A stretch of DNA of 64,000 bases, taken from Casuarina equisetifolia. Taxonomy: Eukaryota > Streptophyta > Magnoliopsida > Fagales > Casuarinaceae. This document shows, in pieces, positions 26,669 to 38,559 of this stretch. The notes beneath the pieces are model-generated. The model did no database searches and was not told where the DNA came from. It saw only the letters and a list, made by a program, of their open reading frames with translations. The translations under genes were made by a program, and so were the position numbers. The stretch lies in assembly GCA_028551475.1 (NCBI GenBank), contig CM052359.1, forward strand, positions 22,073,583-22,137,582. Reading direction: 5' to 3'. Each line of letters begins with the position of its first letter. Position 1 is the stretch's first letter.

Positions 26669-29600
26669 TCATATCTCGGACTCGGACTTGGCCTCTTTTG
26701 GCTCTGCAAACTGCTTGCAGAGCCTGGATCTTGCCCAGGGATCAAGGGGAGCCCTTTGAGGTGGTTGAGGAGCTGGGGGCTTCGATTGCCTGAGCTCGTT
26801 GTCTCGGTCAATAAACCTGTTCAATGTGTCAGTCCATCATTATTAATAATATAGAAGCAACCTCTTCAAGATTGACCAACCAAACATAATTCAGTTAACA
26901 AGCCAATTCTCAGCAAACAGGAAATTTGATCGGCTTAAAATATTTACTTAAATCACACATATTGAGAAGTTTCAAAGGATGCATCTGACCATCAAAGGAA
27001 TATATTACATCATCAACTAACATTGGTATTCTCAGAAAAATGTTCATTCAGATGAAGCTTATCCTTGGAAACAAAATGCATTCTTAACAAAGCAAACTGA
27101 TTAAATAAGATCAGAAATCCAAAAAATGCAATTTTTTTTTCTATATGTTAACAAGTCTTTAAGTACTAGTTAGTGAGTGGACACTGAATTTGTCAAGAGT
27201 AAAACAATCAGTAGCCACCTATAAAACGTACTGCTGTAGTTCGTTTGTATAACAAGGTCTCCTGAATAAAACAAAGATTAGTCAACAAACAAATAACAGC
27301 CTTACTCAATGTAAGCCATCGGGGCAGCATCACCAACTCGTATACGAGTTCGCAGCAGTCTTGTGTATCCCCCAGCTCTATCTCTGCAACAAACAATATT
27401 TGTCCAATGTCATCCTTCTAAAACAGATGACTGAAAAGTAACGGGATTAAGATTCACTTGTATCTATAAGCCAGTTCCGTAAATAGCTTGTGAATGACAT
27501 CGTCTCCTCGCACAAAAGCAGCAGCACGCCTAGCAGCACACAGGGAACCCTGTGATAGTTGCAAATAGAAATTAATTACATTCAAAACCAAGAAGATCTC
27601 AGAGAAAGAAAGGGAAAATTCATCCTGTCGATATATCTAAACGTTCCACCTGAAAACAATGGAATGCCATTTTCTTGGATTCTAATTCTTAGAGAAGGTG
27701 CCATTCAAATTAGTTGATGTATGGGCTTACAATCCTTCCTTCTTTTTTGGGATTGTAAGAAAATTTCATGTTATTGCTCCATTCTATTGTAACAGCCTAA
27801 CGCATTGAAAACAGTTTGTGGTAGTCAATATCCACAACAGACACCATTGGATGCAGCTCCGGCTCATAACTTATCAGGTTTGTAATGCTGCAATTTAAGT
27901 GTTCAGAGTTAAAAAATTCACAACATGAAGTTGCGCATGCATACTATTAACATTTCAAAATTTGAGATCCATCAGGATTTTCTTTCAAATAGAAGAGACA
28001 GGTTTATATTAATCCACCCATTCTTTTTAATTTTATATATATATATATATATAGAAGACAAAGACTAGTGAATAATAGCATCTTTTTTAATAGAAGGAAT
28101 TATGTCCCACACAATAACTGCCAGCGACAACTGCTTACACAAGTATTTTTATCAGCTTCAGATTCCCGATTTCTTATTTCTTATTTCTATATGGAACCTG
28201 AAGGTTTCTCATAACGACTATTATTACATTTTCTAATACATCCTTCTAGCTTCCACTGTGCTTATGTTACTTCAGGGTCCTCACTTCCAAATACAACTTC
28301 CTACTTACTCTCATTTTGAACTAAGAAATATATTTGTTAAAAAAAATAAAAAATCACTCCTATTACTCCTAAATTTCCATGATATCAAGGCCAAAGACAC
28401 GGAGGATGATGCAGATGGCTCCTCATTCAGAGTTCTTTACCGCTCACATCCAAGCCTTTTTGGTCCTCTAAACTGCTCTTTCAATAGACGTTCAAACATC
28501 CCAAGTTTGGGCCCATACTTAGCTGTTGGATAGTAACTGAGGAACTATTATTCTAAGGTAAAACCATTGACTATACATGTGAGAAGTCTGTTTCCCCTGA
28601 ATATGTTAAGAGTCTATCTTTCTACTTGGTCTTTAAGCATTCAAGAAATGTTGCTTCATTTTCAGATCTGAAACCTTTTAAGGCTGTTAACCTAAAGCTT
28701 ACTTTCTCTTGAAAAGTCAAGATCCACAAAATCGCTGGAATCATCATATGAATTTGCAAAGAGAATTATTTACAAAATACAGACAGAAAGCTACACATTT
28801 CAGAAAAAGGGGATAGGACAAAAAAAAAAAAAAAAATTGGCCTCATTGTAAGGAGAAAAAGACCCTATTCACTAACATACATATTCTCCAACATATTATC
28901 CAGATGAAAAATTGGGCACAAAAGAATTATGATTCTATCAGATAGTAGTATACTTCTCTTTTTTCTTTTTTTTTTTTTGGGTTCTTTTTTACTTTATTTA
29001 CTGCATTGCTAGGAGCTCACAGAATAACTACTCAAACATAAACTAGCTGGTCCACCGTTCTAAATGATGCGGACCTGACAACGTCTTCGAAGAGGCTTCT
29101 TCATTTGACTTGTTGAGAGAAGCTTTAAATTTACATACGATCTCAACAACCATGTTTTATAATTCAGGATTATCCAATATTTGTCCATGAAAATTGTTTT
29201 AAAAGATTTCAAATTCTGCATTCCATACACTGAGGCATGAGACATTTAAAATCTCTTTGAATACCCGTAGGCTGAAGATTACATGACCCTACGGGGTGGA
29301 GCTTCAGACCATTCTATTGCATGCATATATAACTATGCAACTATGCAACTATCAAACATTGCAAAATTTCAAGGCCTATCGATGCTAACTAGCTTTCCAT
29401 CATGTCCTGATAAATCTATCTCTCCATCCATTCTGAAACTTTAATCAACACTACTTACACGAGGAGTAAAAAGACAAGGGAAATTTAGATATGTTGACCC
29501 TAACACATATCTGCACATTTAATTGGTGCCTGACATGACAAACAGAGGCCAATACGTGGATAAACACACACATAAAACTTCATTTTCTAAGATATTCTCA

Positions 29601-30320
29601 TTTTAAAAAGAATTACTATTTAAGCCCAGTCCAACAAACTACTAGCATTGCTTCATGCGTTAACCTAAGAAAAGAGTTTATTGCCGGATGGTGATATGAA
29701 AGGCACTAATCACAACAACGACAACATATATTGAATCAGATAAAGAACACTAACCCATGTAAAGAATACAGATACTTAAATGCAAGAATTATGCGTAATA
29801 ACAAATTCTCATAACCGCGGGTTACTCAAACCTCTTTTCCAAGCTGAACCATATTATCAGCAAGCCGCCTAACTTCTTTTGCCTGCAAATTGAAGAAGGA
29901 AGGCAAAAAACTAAGGAAATTTCCAATATATTTGCTTCTCAAACAAAAGAACAAAAACAACAAAGAAAAAATCTGGGGGATATTCCAAATCCATTAACCT
30001 ATGTTCGCTCTTTGGTTAAAGGAAAACAAACGAAAAAGCTTCTTTGCATTAAAATTTCAATCGCACTGGCAATCCAAATATATCATTTTCAAATCACTAA
30101 CATGGCGAAGAGTAGGAAAACAAAAGGTACCTTGGCAACAGTGGTTTCAATGCGCTCGTGCTTCACCAACTGGGACACCATTGTCCTGAAAGAAAATTTA
30201 ATTAAAAAAAAAAAGAGGAACAAAATCAAGACATGGATCGAAAATGAGAGACAAAAGCGAGGCTCACCTGAGCATGGACATTCGGTGACCCGTGGGTCGA
30301 CCAAGCTTCCTGAACGTCAT
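26669..30320 (-). CDS. Organelle-type ribosomal protein L17 (bL17 family)
   Basis: Six exons with consistent phases: 30320-30268, 30185-30131, 29882-29832, 27549-27458, 27383-27306 and 26816-26669; 158 residues, matching the roughly 160 of Arabidopsis At5g09770. bL17 is a large-subunit protein near the polypeptide exit tunnel; this nuclear clade is usually annotated as mitochondrial. The family core is present: [56 protein letters not shown] and MAYIEFIDR. The plant-specific tail is Pro/Gln-rich ([16 protein letters not shown]). It begins MTFRKLG; two broken upstream copies of the same exon begin MTKFRKLG and MTKFKKLG, so this copy has lost one Lys codon in frame. The third intron (29831-27550) is long, with AT and poly-A tracts. 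The upstream region is not single-copy DNA but a tandem duplication of the gene's own 5' end. Confidence 0.95.
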
Positions 30321-30560
30321 TCTTTTGCAGAGAAAGAGAGTCCGAAGAAAGTGAAAAACCTAAAATTTGGGTGGACGAGACGGTCAGATGCAAGCCGTCT
30401 TGGGCCCTTAGGGGCTAACTTCACTGTCTTCTCCAAAGAAAGTATAGTCACCCAGTTCAGTGATCCGAGGCAAGTAGGCCGAAAACGTGGGGGTTCCTAA
30501 AACGAGATCTTTTTTCGATGCTTTACGAAGGGAAATGTGAGGTAGGCGTTGGGCCATCAA
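29573..30560. repeat. Tandem duplication, copy A (holds the working L17 exons 1-3)
   Basis: This unit of about 0.99 kb is followed directly by a near copy at 30561-31456. Both begin ATAAAACTTCATTTT and share exons, introns and upstream DNA of the L17 gene. The motif GTTGGGCCATCAA stands at the end of each copy (30548-30560 and 31444-31456), marking the junction. About 120 bases (30425-30547) of copy A are missing from copy B. Confidence 0.85.
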
Positions 30561-31456
30561 TAAAACTTCATTTTTTAAGATATTCTCATTTTAAAAAGAA
30601 TTACTATTTAAGCCCAGCCCAACAAACTACTAGCATTGCTTCATGCATTAACCTAAGAAAACAGTTAATTGCCGGATGGTGATATGAAAGGCACTAATCA
30701 CAACAACGACTACATATATTGAATCAGATGAAGAACACTAACCCATGTAAAGAATACAGATACTTAAATGCAAGAATTATGTGTAATAACAAATTCTAAT
30801 AACCTGCGGGTTACTCAAACCTCTTTTCCAAGTTGAACTATATTTTCAGCAAGCCGCCTAACTTCTTTTGCCTGCAAATTGAAGAAGGAAGGCAAAAAAC
30901 TAAGGAAATTTCCAATATATTTGCTTCTCAAACAAAAGAACAAAACAAAAAAGAAAAAATTTGAGGGATATTCCAAAACCATTAACCTATGTTCGCTCTT
31001 TGGTTAACGAAAAACAAAAGAAAAAACTTCTTTGCATTAAAATTTCAATTGCACTGGCAATCCCAATATATCATTTTCAAATCACTAACATGGCGAAGAG
31101 TAGGAAAACAAAAGGTACCTTGGCAACAATGGTTTCAATGTGCTTATGCTTCACCAACTAGGATACCATTGTCCTGAAAGAAAATTTAATTAAAAAAAAG
31201 GGAACAAAATCAAGACATGGATCAAAAATGAGAGATAAAAGCAAACATATTGGAGAGTAAACTTATGAAATGAAATGCTCACCTAAGCATGGACATTTGG
31301 TGACCCATGGGTTGACCAAGCTTCCTAAACTTTGTCATTCTTTTGTAGAGAAAGAGAGTCGAAGAAAGTGAAAAACCTAAGATTTTAGGTGGACGAGATG
31401 GTTAGATGCAAGCTTGATCTTGGGCCCTTAGGGGCTAGCCTTCTGTTGGGCCATCA
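30561..31456. repeat. Tandem duplication, copy B
   Basis: Close match to 29573-30560 at a spacing of about 988 bases, on the same strand as the gene and just upstream of it. By eye the match is very high along its length, with scattered substitutions, so it is fairly young. Its right half was later copied again into 35168-35600. Confidence 0.85.
30821..31338 (-). pseudogene. L17 5' end, duplicate B: exons 1-3 only
   Basis: Contains copies of exon 1 (31338-31283), exon 2 (31173-31119) and exon 3 (30871-30821), with all splice sites still in place. Exon 1 reads MTKFRKLGQPMGHQM, retaining the Lys missing from the working gene. Exon 2 has a Gln codon changed to TAG at 31158-31160, so the copy cannot make L17. 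Exon 3 is open ([17 protein letters not shown]). Exons 4-6 are absent. If its promoter still works, transcripts could splice from its donors into the working gene downstream and yield stop-bearing messages. Confidence 0.85.
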
Positions 31457-34400
31457 ATGTGAATTCTTGGATCAGACCTTTCCCTTTTGTTAATTGTTGT
31501 AGCTGGACGGCTTGGGTATTGAAGAAAAGTCCAATCTCTTAGCCATTTACTTTTCCCTTAATTATTTTTCTTTGTTCTTCTTTATGACTTCTATTGAACA
31601 TCGTCTATAAACCATGAAAAGCTACATGTCATGGAGGCAATTTCAGTAACATTGGGTGTCCTTTCCAACCTTTCAACCAATCTAGTTTTTTGATAAGAAA
31701 CCTTTTTAGGGTTCAAAATTAATCTTGTATTTGAATTTATCTTTTTATTCAATAAAAAAAGTCTCATTAGCTTAAACATAACCTAAGTTTAATGTCATGT
31801 GTTAAAAATGATTTAATAAAAAATTTATATTACTTAAATCTTACTTAAAAAATCCTTTGCATATGAATGAATGAGAATCTCTTGAACTAATTTTTATATA
31901 GAAATAGACTTTCAAACATAATACCAAAGTTTAAATAGAAAAGACAACCTTGTATATGAAACTTACAACCAAAGTATGTTACGAGTTGCTTAGACTATTT
32001 TTTAGGTGTGTTTTGAGTAGGTTATTGTTTGGGTTTATTTGTATTGGGCTTTTGTGTTTGTGTGTTGTTTTGTTTGTGGAGTTCGAGTGGGTGTTGACTT
32101 GAAACAAGAATTGATTACAACAAGATGTGGGGTTGAAAGGTTGAGGAAGAGAAGTGAGGAACCTAGAGTGTGATTCCAGTCTTAAGCGTCTCGTAGATGC
32201 TTGATTGCTGCTATCTATTTTCCTTGTAATTATAGTATCTAAACTTTGTTATGTGATCTTAATTGGCCCACAACCTTTGTTTTGATATTATTATCAAAAT
32301 ATTTTATTTTTCTATTATTGCAAATTTAGTTCTTTAGGGACTTAGTATAGGAGCATGGCAATGGCCACTTTCTTTAACCAAGGAGGTTGATTGGAAGCAA
32401 GCTAAAGACAAAACGGGGCACTTGATTCAAATGCTAAATGCAAGAGATTGAGCAACGATTGCAAAAGAGAGAAGCTTATCAAGAACTCCAATTGCAAGAA
32501 AGAGAAAATCAAATGAAAGCAAGGTGGAAAAATGAAATGATTGATTTAATGGATTTGATGAAGAAAATTATGCTTGTTGTCATGAACACTAAAACAAGAC
32601 CCTAATAAGGAAATACCGACATGGTTGATTGTTAAGACAAAGATGGTACACAATCGAAGAAGAACACAACTTGGGGAAATTTAGGCAAAGTCTCTCCTAT
32701 ATTTGAATTATAATGCTTGAGTTACAACACAAGTTTTGTTATACGATTCACTAGCAAACTGCTACACACTACTAAAGTGTTAGCTTAATTTTTAATTAGG
32801 CTTTACTTAAGTGGGTTATATTAGGTTGGTGCGTGAGTTACAAAATATGGACTGATTGGTGTGGGCTGTGGCTAACCAAATAAGGCGTGGGCCTATTGGG
32901 TAGCACATAGGGTTAAGGCTAGGTTTTATCTTCTGACTCATTGTATAAATTTTTATTATTCTTAAGGTTACATAGAGTTACTTTTACAAAAAGGTATAAC
33001 TCTAAGTTCTTTCATCGAGCCAATGCTTCTTATAAGAATAAAAGATATTCGCTTCAGCTAGGAAACCAATTCACATTTGTGGGTTTTTAATATGGTGAAA
33101 ATGGACTGCGAGAATGGGATGTTTCAAACTATTCTCTTTTGGTTTTATTGGTAATGCAAATGGTGTTTTAGATTTGTCTATGCATATCCTATAAGGTTTG
33201 TCTTCTTACATGTGGTACTAGAGCCTACGTAAATTGGGTTTAAAGTTCATATTTCATGTTTTGTTTTGTGTTATTTTTTTTTTTATGATTTGTTGATATT
33301 TGAGAAAAATCACTATTAAAAAAAAAAGACAACCAAAATGTCAAAATCAAACTCCATTTGATTGCAAATCAAGGTCCAATTGAGTTTTTGTTATGATTTC
33401 TATTATAAGTGGTCATAAAACATTCAAATCAACTGATCTTGATGGAGATTAGTCAATTTAATTACATATATAAGTGATTTTACCGATTTTTTATTGACAA
33501 ACCTAGAATCCTAATTTTTCAATTTGATATTTTTGCTCCTTAATCAGTTGTAATCCAACCAATTTGGTTGGCATTTGGTGGTTTTGTGCCACTTAATGTT
33601 TCCAATTTGTGCAAAATTACGAGCTGGGATGAATTGCAAATGAATTTTGTTCGTGGTTCATTTGACTTGTCTGTGACCAGAATTGCAGGTTTATAGGTTA
33701 GCCCATTCAGTATGGATGATCCAAATAACCCGGTTTAGTTAGGTTTGACCCATTTGGGTCAGCCTAGTCACGTTCGGCCCATTTGAGTCAACCTGATCTA
33801 GCCCATTCGGTTCAGACCAATCTGGCTCATTCAGATCAACTCGATCCAACTCATTTGGGTTATACCTATTCAGCCCACTTTGGTTAACTCAGACATGGTC
33901 AATGGGCCAATGATCAACCTAACTTAGTCAACGGGTCAACAGTAAACCCAACTTGGCTAACAATCAACTTAATCAACGGTTAAAAAGTCATAAGTCAACC
34001 AAATAGACTAGAGTATTTGTAGTGATGTGTGAGGGTACGTAAGGGATCCAAATTGAACATAGTTTAAACCAACGTGTGTATGTTTGGATTTGAATCATTC
34101 TAATATGTTATTTGATATGTTTTGAACATATCATTAGTCAATTTTGATTATTTAAAGTATGAAGCATGTGAGTTGAAACATTGTTTTAATTCTAACATGT
34201 TGTTTATTGTGATATCATGTTATTTTAGTATTATATTTGGGTTCAATACATAATTAGTATGCTACTATGGTACATTTAGATATAACATGCTTTTAGTTAA
34301 TTGTCTTATAGTGTTGATATATTATTCTAATGAATACATAAAGTATGTCTTGCAGTATGAGAATGATCCAACTAGGTCATGACTACCAAAGTAGCATAAA

Positions 34401-35167
34401 TTAATTATGTTTAAAAGGTTTTCTTTCATGCAGATGAGGGATGTCTCTAGTTTTAATGTATAGTTATACTCCCAAAGGTCATATATTACTAATTTTGTAT
34501 TAACTTAATTTTAGTCACTTTTCTTATCAACAACCATTTGATCATTATTAAGACTCTTATAGGTTCAAACTTCAAAAGGTAAAAGAAAGATATTATGTTT
34601 GCTATGGAAATGACAGATGTCCATTTTATCTTAACTACAAATATGCTAGCTGCTCTCACTCATGAGAGCATAGATGAGCAAAAAAAGGCATTTGAAACAT
34701 GTACAAAGAGTAATCGTATATGTTTGTTATCAATGAAGAGATCGATCTTTAATCACCTCAAGAGTGGATTGCTTGTTGATGGTATAACTAAGAAATTTGT
34801 GGAGTCTATAGAACTTAGGTATCGTGTCACGTCAAATGCTAAAACTAGGTCTCTTCTATAAACACTTTATAGTACGAGGTATGATAGAACTGGTGATGTA
34901 AGGGATTACATCATCAAAATGGTTGATTTCCAAACCAAGCTTAAGGCATTAAGAGTTACACTCCTTAATGCTTGTGTTGTTCATCATACATAAAATTCTC
35001 TTCCACGAGGATTTGGCCCAATTCTAGTTTAGGTAAAGGTAGACGAGTAATTTCTCAAGGTCATCTAGGTATGCCTTCAACTTCTAGGAATGTTCGTCCA
35101 TCTGGCAATAAAGTTGAGGTTAAGAAGTCTTTTCAAGAAAGATAATGATTGTTGTTACTTGTAAATG
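31000..35167. repeat. 4.17-kb tandem duplication, unit 1
   Basis: Unit 1 starts inside the second intron of the L17 duplicate B (TTTGGTTAA). It runs through that copy's exons 2 and 1, its upstream DNA, and a Copia 5' half. The matching unit 2 starts at 35168 and follows it to 38547. The two agree along about 3.4 kb. The last 0.76 kb of unit 1 (34405-35167, Copia gag) has no counterpart in unit 2. Confidence 0.85.
32778..35160 (+). mobile_element. Copia LTR retroelement fossil, 5' half (LTR, primer site, leader, gag)
   Basis: LTR at about 32778-33210 (starts TGTTAG, ends TTACA), followed after two bases by a primer-binding site resembling TGGTATCAGAGC, complementary to initiator tRNA-Met. A leader of about 1.3 kb follows, then a UBN2-type gag region at about 34590-35160 (LTTNMLAALTHESIDEQKKA). 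No pol and no right LTR follow in this orientation. It is broken, with numerous breaks, and of moderate to old age. It was already in place when the 4.17-kb duplication occurred. Confidence 0.75.
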
Positions 35168-35289
35168 GGTTTGGTTAAAGGAAAACAAATGAAAAAGCTT
35201 TTTTGCATTAAAATTTTAATCACACTGGTAATCCCAATATATCATTTTCAAATCACTAACATGGTGAAAAGTAGTAAAACAAAAAGTAC

Positions 35290-35509
35290 CTTGGCAACAG
35301 TGGTTTCAATGCACTCGTGCTTCACCAACTAGGACACCATTGTCCTGAAAGAAAATTTAATTAAAAAAAAAGGAAAAAAATCAAGACATGGATTGAAAAT
35401 GAGAGACAAAAGCGAGCAAATTGGAGAGTAAACTTATGAAATGAAATGCTCACCTGAGCATGGACATTCGGTGACCTGTGGGTCGACCAAGCTTCTTGAA
35501 TTTTGTCAT
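35290..35509 (-). pseudogene. L17 5' end, duplicate C: exons 1-2 only
   Basis: Exon 1 (35509-35454) reads [19 protein letters not shown] with its donor intact; exon 2 (35344-35290) carries the same TAG (35329-35331) in place of the Gln codon as duplicate B. The shared stop shows that copy C was made from copy B, or an ancestor of it, after the stop arose. It starts within intron 2, so exon 3 is missing. It cannot make L17. Confidence 0.85.
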
Positions 35510-36926
35510 TCTTTTGCAGAGAAAGAGAGTTTGAGCTTAAAAGTGAAAAACCCTAAGATTTTAGATGGACGAGACAAAGGTCAAATTCAGGCCTGGTGTT
35601 GGGCCATTAATGTGAATTCTTGGATTTGGCCTTTCGCTTTTGTTAATTGTTGTAGCTGGATGGCTTGGGTATTGAAGAAAAGCCCAATCTCTTAGCTATA
35701 TACCTTTCCCTTATTATTTTTCTTTGTTCTTCTTTATAACTTCTATTGAACATCGTCTATAAACCATGAAAAGCCACCTGTCATGGAGGCAATTTCAATA
35801 ATATTAGGTGTCCTTTCCAACCTCTCAACCAATCTAGTTTTTCAATTGGAAACCTTTTATGGTTCAAAATTAATCTTATATTTGAATTTATCTTTTTATT
35901 CAATAAAAAAAAGTCTCATTAGCTCAAATATAACCATAGTTTAATATCATATGTGTTAAAAATGATTTAATAAAAAATTTATATTACTTAAATCTTACTT
36001 AAGAAATCCTTTGCATATGAATGACTAAGAATCTCTTGAACTAATTTTTATATAGAAATAGACTTTCAAACATAATACCAAAGTTTAAATTGATTGAAAA
36101 GACAACCTTGTATATGAAACTTACAACCAAAGTATGTTACATGTTGCTTAAACCAGTTTTTAGGTGTGTTTTGAGTGGGTTGTCATTTGGGTTTATTTGT
36201 ATTGGGCTTTTGTGTTTATATATGTTGTTTTGTTTATGGAGTTTGGGTGTTGACTTGAAACAGGAATTGATTATAACAAGATGTAGGGTTGAAAGGTCGA
36301 GGAAGAGAAGTGAGGGCTATTGAAGAAATTGAGGAACTAAAGTGTGATCCTGGTCTTAAGCAACCCGTAGATGCTTGATTTTTACTATCTATTATCCTTG
36401 TAATTGTAGTATCAAAACTTTGCTATGTGATCTTAATTAGCTAATTGCCTTTGTTTTAATATTATTGCAAATTTAGTTCTTTAGGGGACTTGGTCAGAGC
36501 ATGGCAATGGCCATCGATTCTTTAACTAGGGAGGTTGATTGGAAGCAAGCTAGAGATGACATGGGGTGTTTGATTCAAATGCTAAATGCAAGATATTGAG
36601 CAATGATTGCAAAAAAGAGAAGCTTATCAAGAACCCTAATTGCAAGAAAGAGAAAATCAAATGAAAGCAAGGGGGAAAAATGAAATGATTGATTTAATGG
36701 ATTTGATGAAGAAAACTATGCTTGCTATCATGAACGCCAAAACAAGACCCTAATTAGGAAAGATTGACGGGCTTGATTGTTAAGACAAAGATGACACACA
36801 ATCAAAGAAGAACATAGCTTGGGAAATTTAGGCAAAGTCTTTCTTATATTTGAATGATAATGCTTGAGTTACAACATAAGTTTTGTTACACGATTCATTA
36901 GCAAACTGCTATACATTACTAAGAAA

Positions 36927-38547
36927 TGTTAGCTTAATTTTTAATTAGGCTTACTTAAGTGGGCTATATTAAGTTGGTCTATGAGTTCTGAAATATGGAC
37001 TGGTTGGTGTGGACTGTAGCTAACCAAATAGGGTCGTGATGAGTGGGCATATTAGGTAGCTCATAGGGTCAAGGCTATGTCTTATTATTTAGCTGATAGT
37101 ATAAATTTATACTATTCTTAGGGTTACATAGAGTTACTTTTACAAAAAAACACAATCTTAGGTTCTATCATTGAGCCAATGCTTCTTATAAGAATAGAGG
37201 ATATTTGCTTCAACTAGAAAACCAATTTGCATTTGTGGATTTTCGATACAGTGAAAATGAATTGCAAGAATAGTATGTTTTTAACTATTCTCTTTTGGGT
37301 TTATTGGTAATGCAAATGGTGTTTTAGATCTATTTACGCAGATGTTGTAAATTTGTTTTCTTATATATGGCATCAGAGCCTACGTAGATTAGGTCTAAAA
37401 TCCATATTTTGTGTTTTGTTTGGGAATTTTTTGTAATTTGTTGATATTTGGGTAAAATCTTAATTTTCACAAAAAAAAAAAAACCAAAATGTCAAAATTA
37501 GACTCCATTTGATTGCAAATCGGGATTTGATCAAGTTTTTGTTATGATTTCTATTATAAGTGGTTATAAAAAATTTGAATTGACTGATCTTGATAGAGAT
37601 TAGTTAATTTAATCACATATATAAGTGATTTTACCAATTTTTTGTTAATAAACCTAGAATCCTAATTTTTCAATTTGATGTTTTTGGGCCTTAATTGGTT
37701 GTAATTTGACTAATTTGGCCAGCATTGGGCAGTTTTATGTTGTTTAACGCAACCAATTCATGCAAACTTGCATGCTATGATGAATTGCAAACAAATTTCG
37801 TTCATAGTTCATTTGTGTTGCCAACACAAATTGCACGTTCGTAGGTCAGCCCATTTTGTGTGGATGATCTAAATAACCTAGGTCAGCCGGGTTTAACCCA
37901 TTGAGGTTAGCCTAGTCATGTTTAGCCCATTCAAGTCAGCTTGATGTAGCCCATTCGGTTCATATTAGTCTAGCTCATTTGGGTCAACCTAGTTTGGCCC
38001 ATTCGGGTCAACTCGGTCTGGCTCATTTGAGTCAACTCAATCTGGCTCATTCGAGTTAAACCTTTTTGGCCCACTCTGGTCAATTTGACCTAGTCAACGG
38101 GTCAATAGTCAACTTGACCTAGTCAATAGTCAACTCAATCGACGATCAAAAAGTCAAAAGTCCACCAAGTTGACCATAATGTTTGTAATGGCATGTGAGG
38201 GTGTGTAAAGGGTCCAAATTGAACATGGCTTGAACCAACGTGTGAATCTTTGAATTTGGATCATTCTGAAACATATCATTAGTCAATTTTGATTATTTAA
38301 AGTTTAAAACATGTGAGTTAAAACGTTGTTTAAATTATAAGATATTATTTATTGCGATATCATGTTATTTTAGTATTATATTTGAGTTGAACACATAATT
38401 AGTATGCTACTATGGTACATTTAGATATAGCATGCTTTTAGTTAATTGTTTTATAATATTGATACATTATTCTAATGAGTACATAAAGTATATCCCGCAG
38501 TATAAGAATTATCCAACTAGGTTGTGACTACCAAAGTGACATAACTT
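36927..38547 (+). mobile_element. Copia LTR retroelement fossil, duplicated LTR and leader
   Basis: Second copy of the LTR (about 36927-37366), primer site (near 37368) and leader, produced by the 4.17-kb duplication rather than by a separate insertion, since the flanking host DNA is duplicated with it. Gag is absent. Broken. Confidence 0.7.
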
Positions 38548-38559
38548 AATGGCCAAGCC

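Larger units (their letters stand above)
35168..38547. repeat. 4.17-kb tandem duplication, unit 2 (truncated at right)
   Basis: Parallels 31000-34405 throughout: L17 exons 2 and 1, the GTTGGGCCATTAATGTG flank, the AGGTGTGTTTTGAGTGGG segment, the Copia LTR and its leader. The match stops near 38547, after ACCAAAGTGACATAACTTA. Unrelated minus-strand Copia pol sequence then begins. Confidence 0.85.

Noticed and set aside
32330-32600. Lys/Glu-rich frame before the Copia LTR (also at 36490-36740), considered as a gene
   Set aside because: Low-complexity composition, interrupted in both copies and lying within duplicated repeat DNA.
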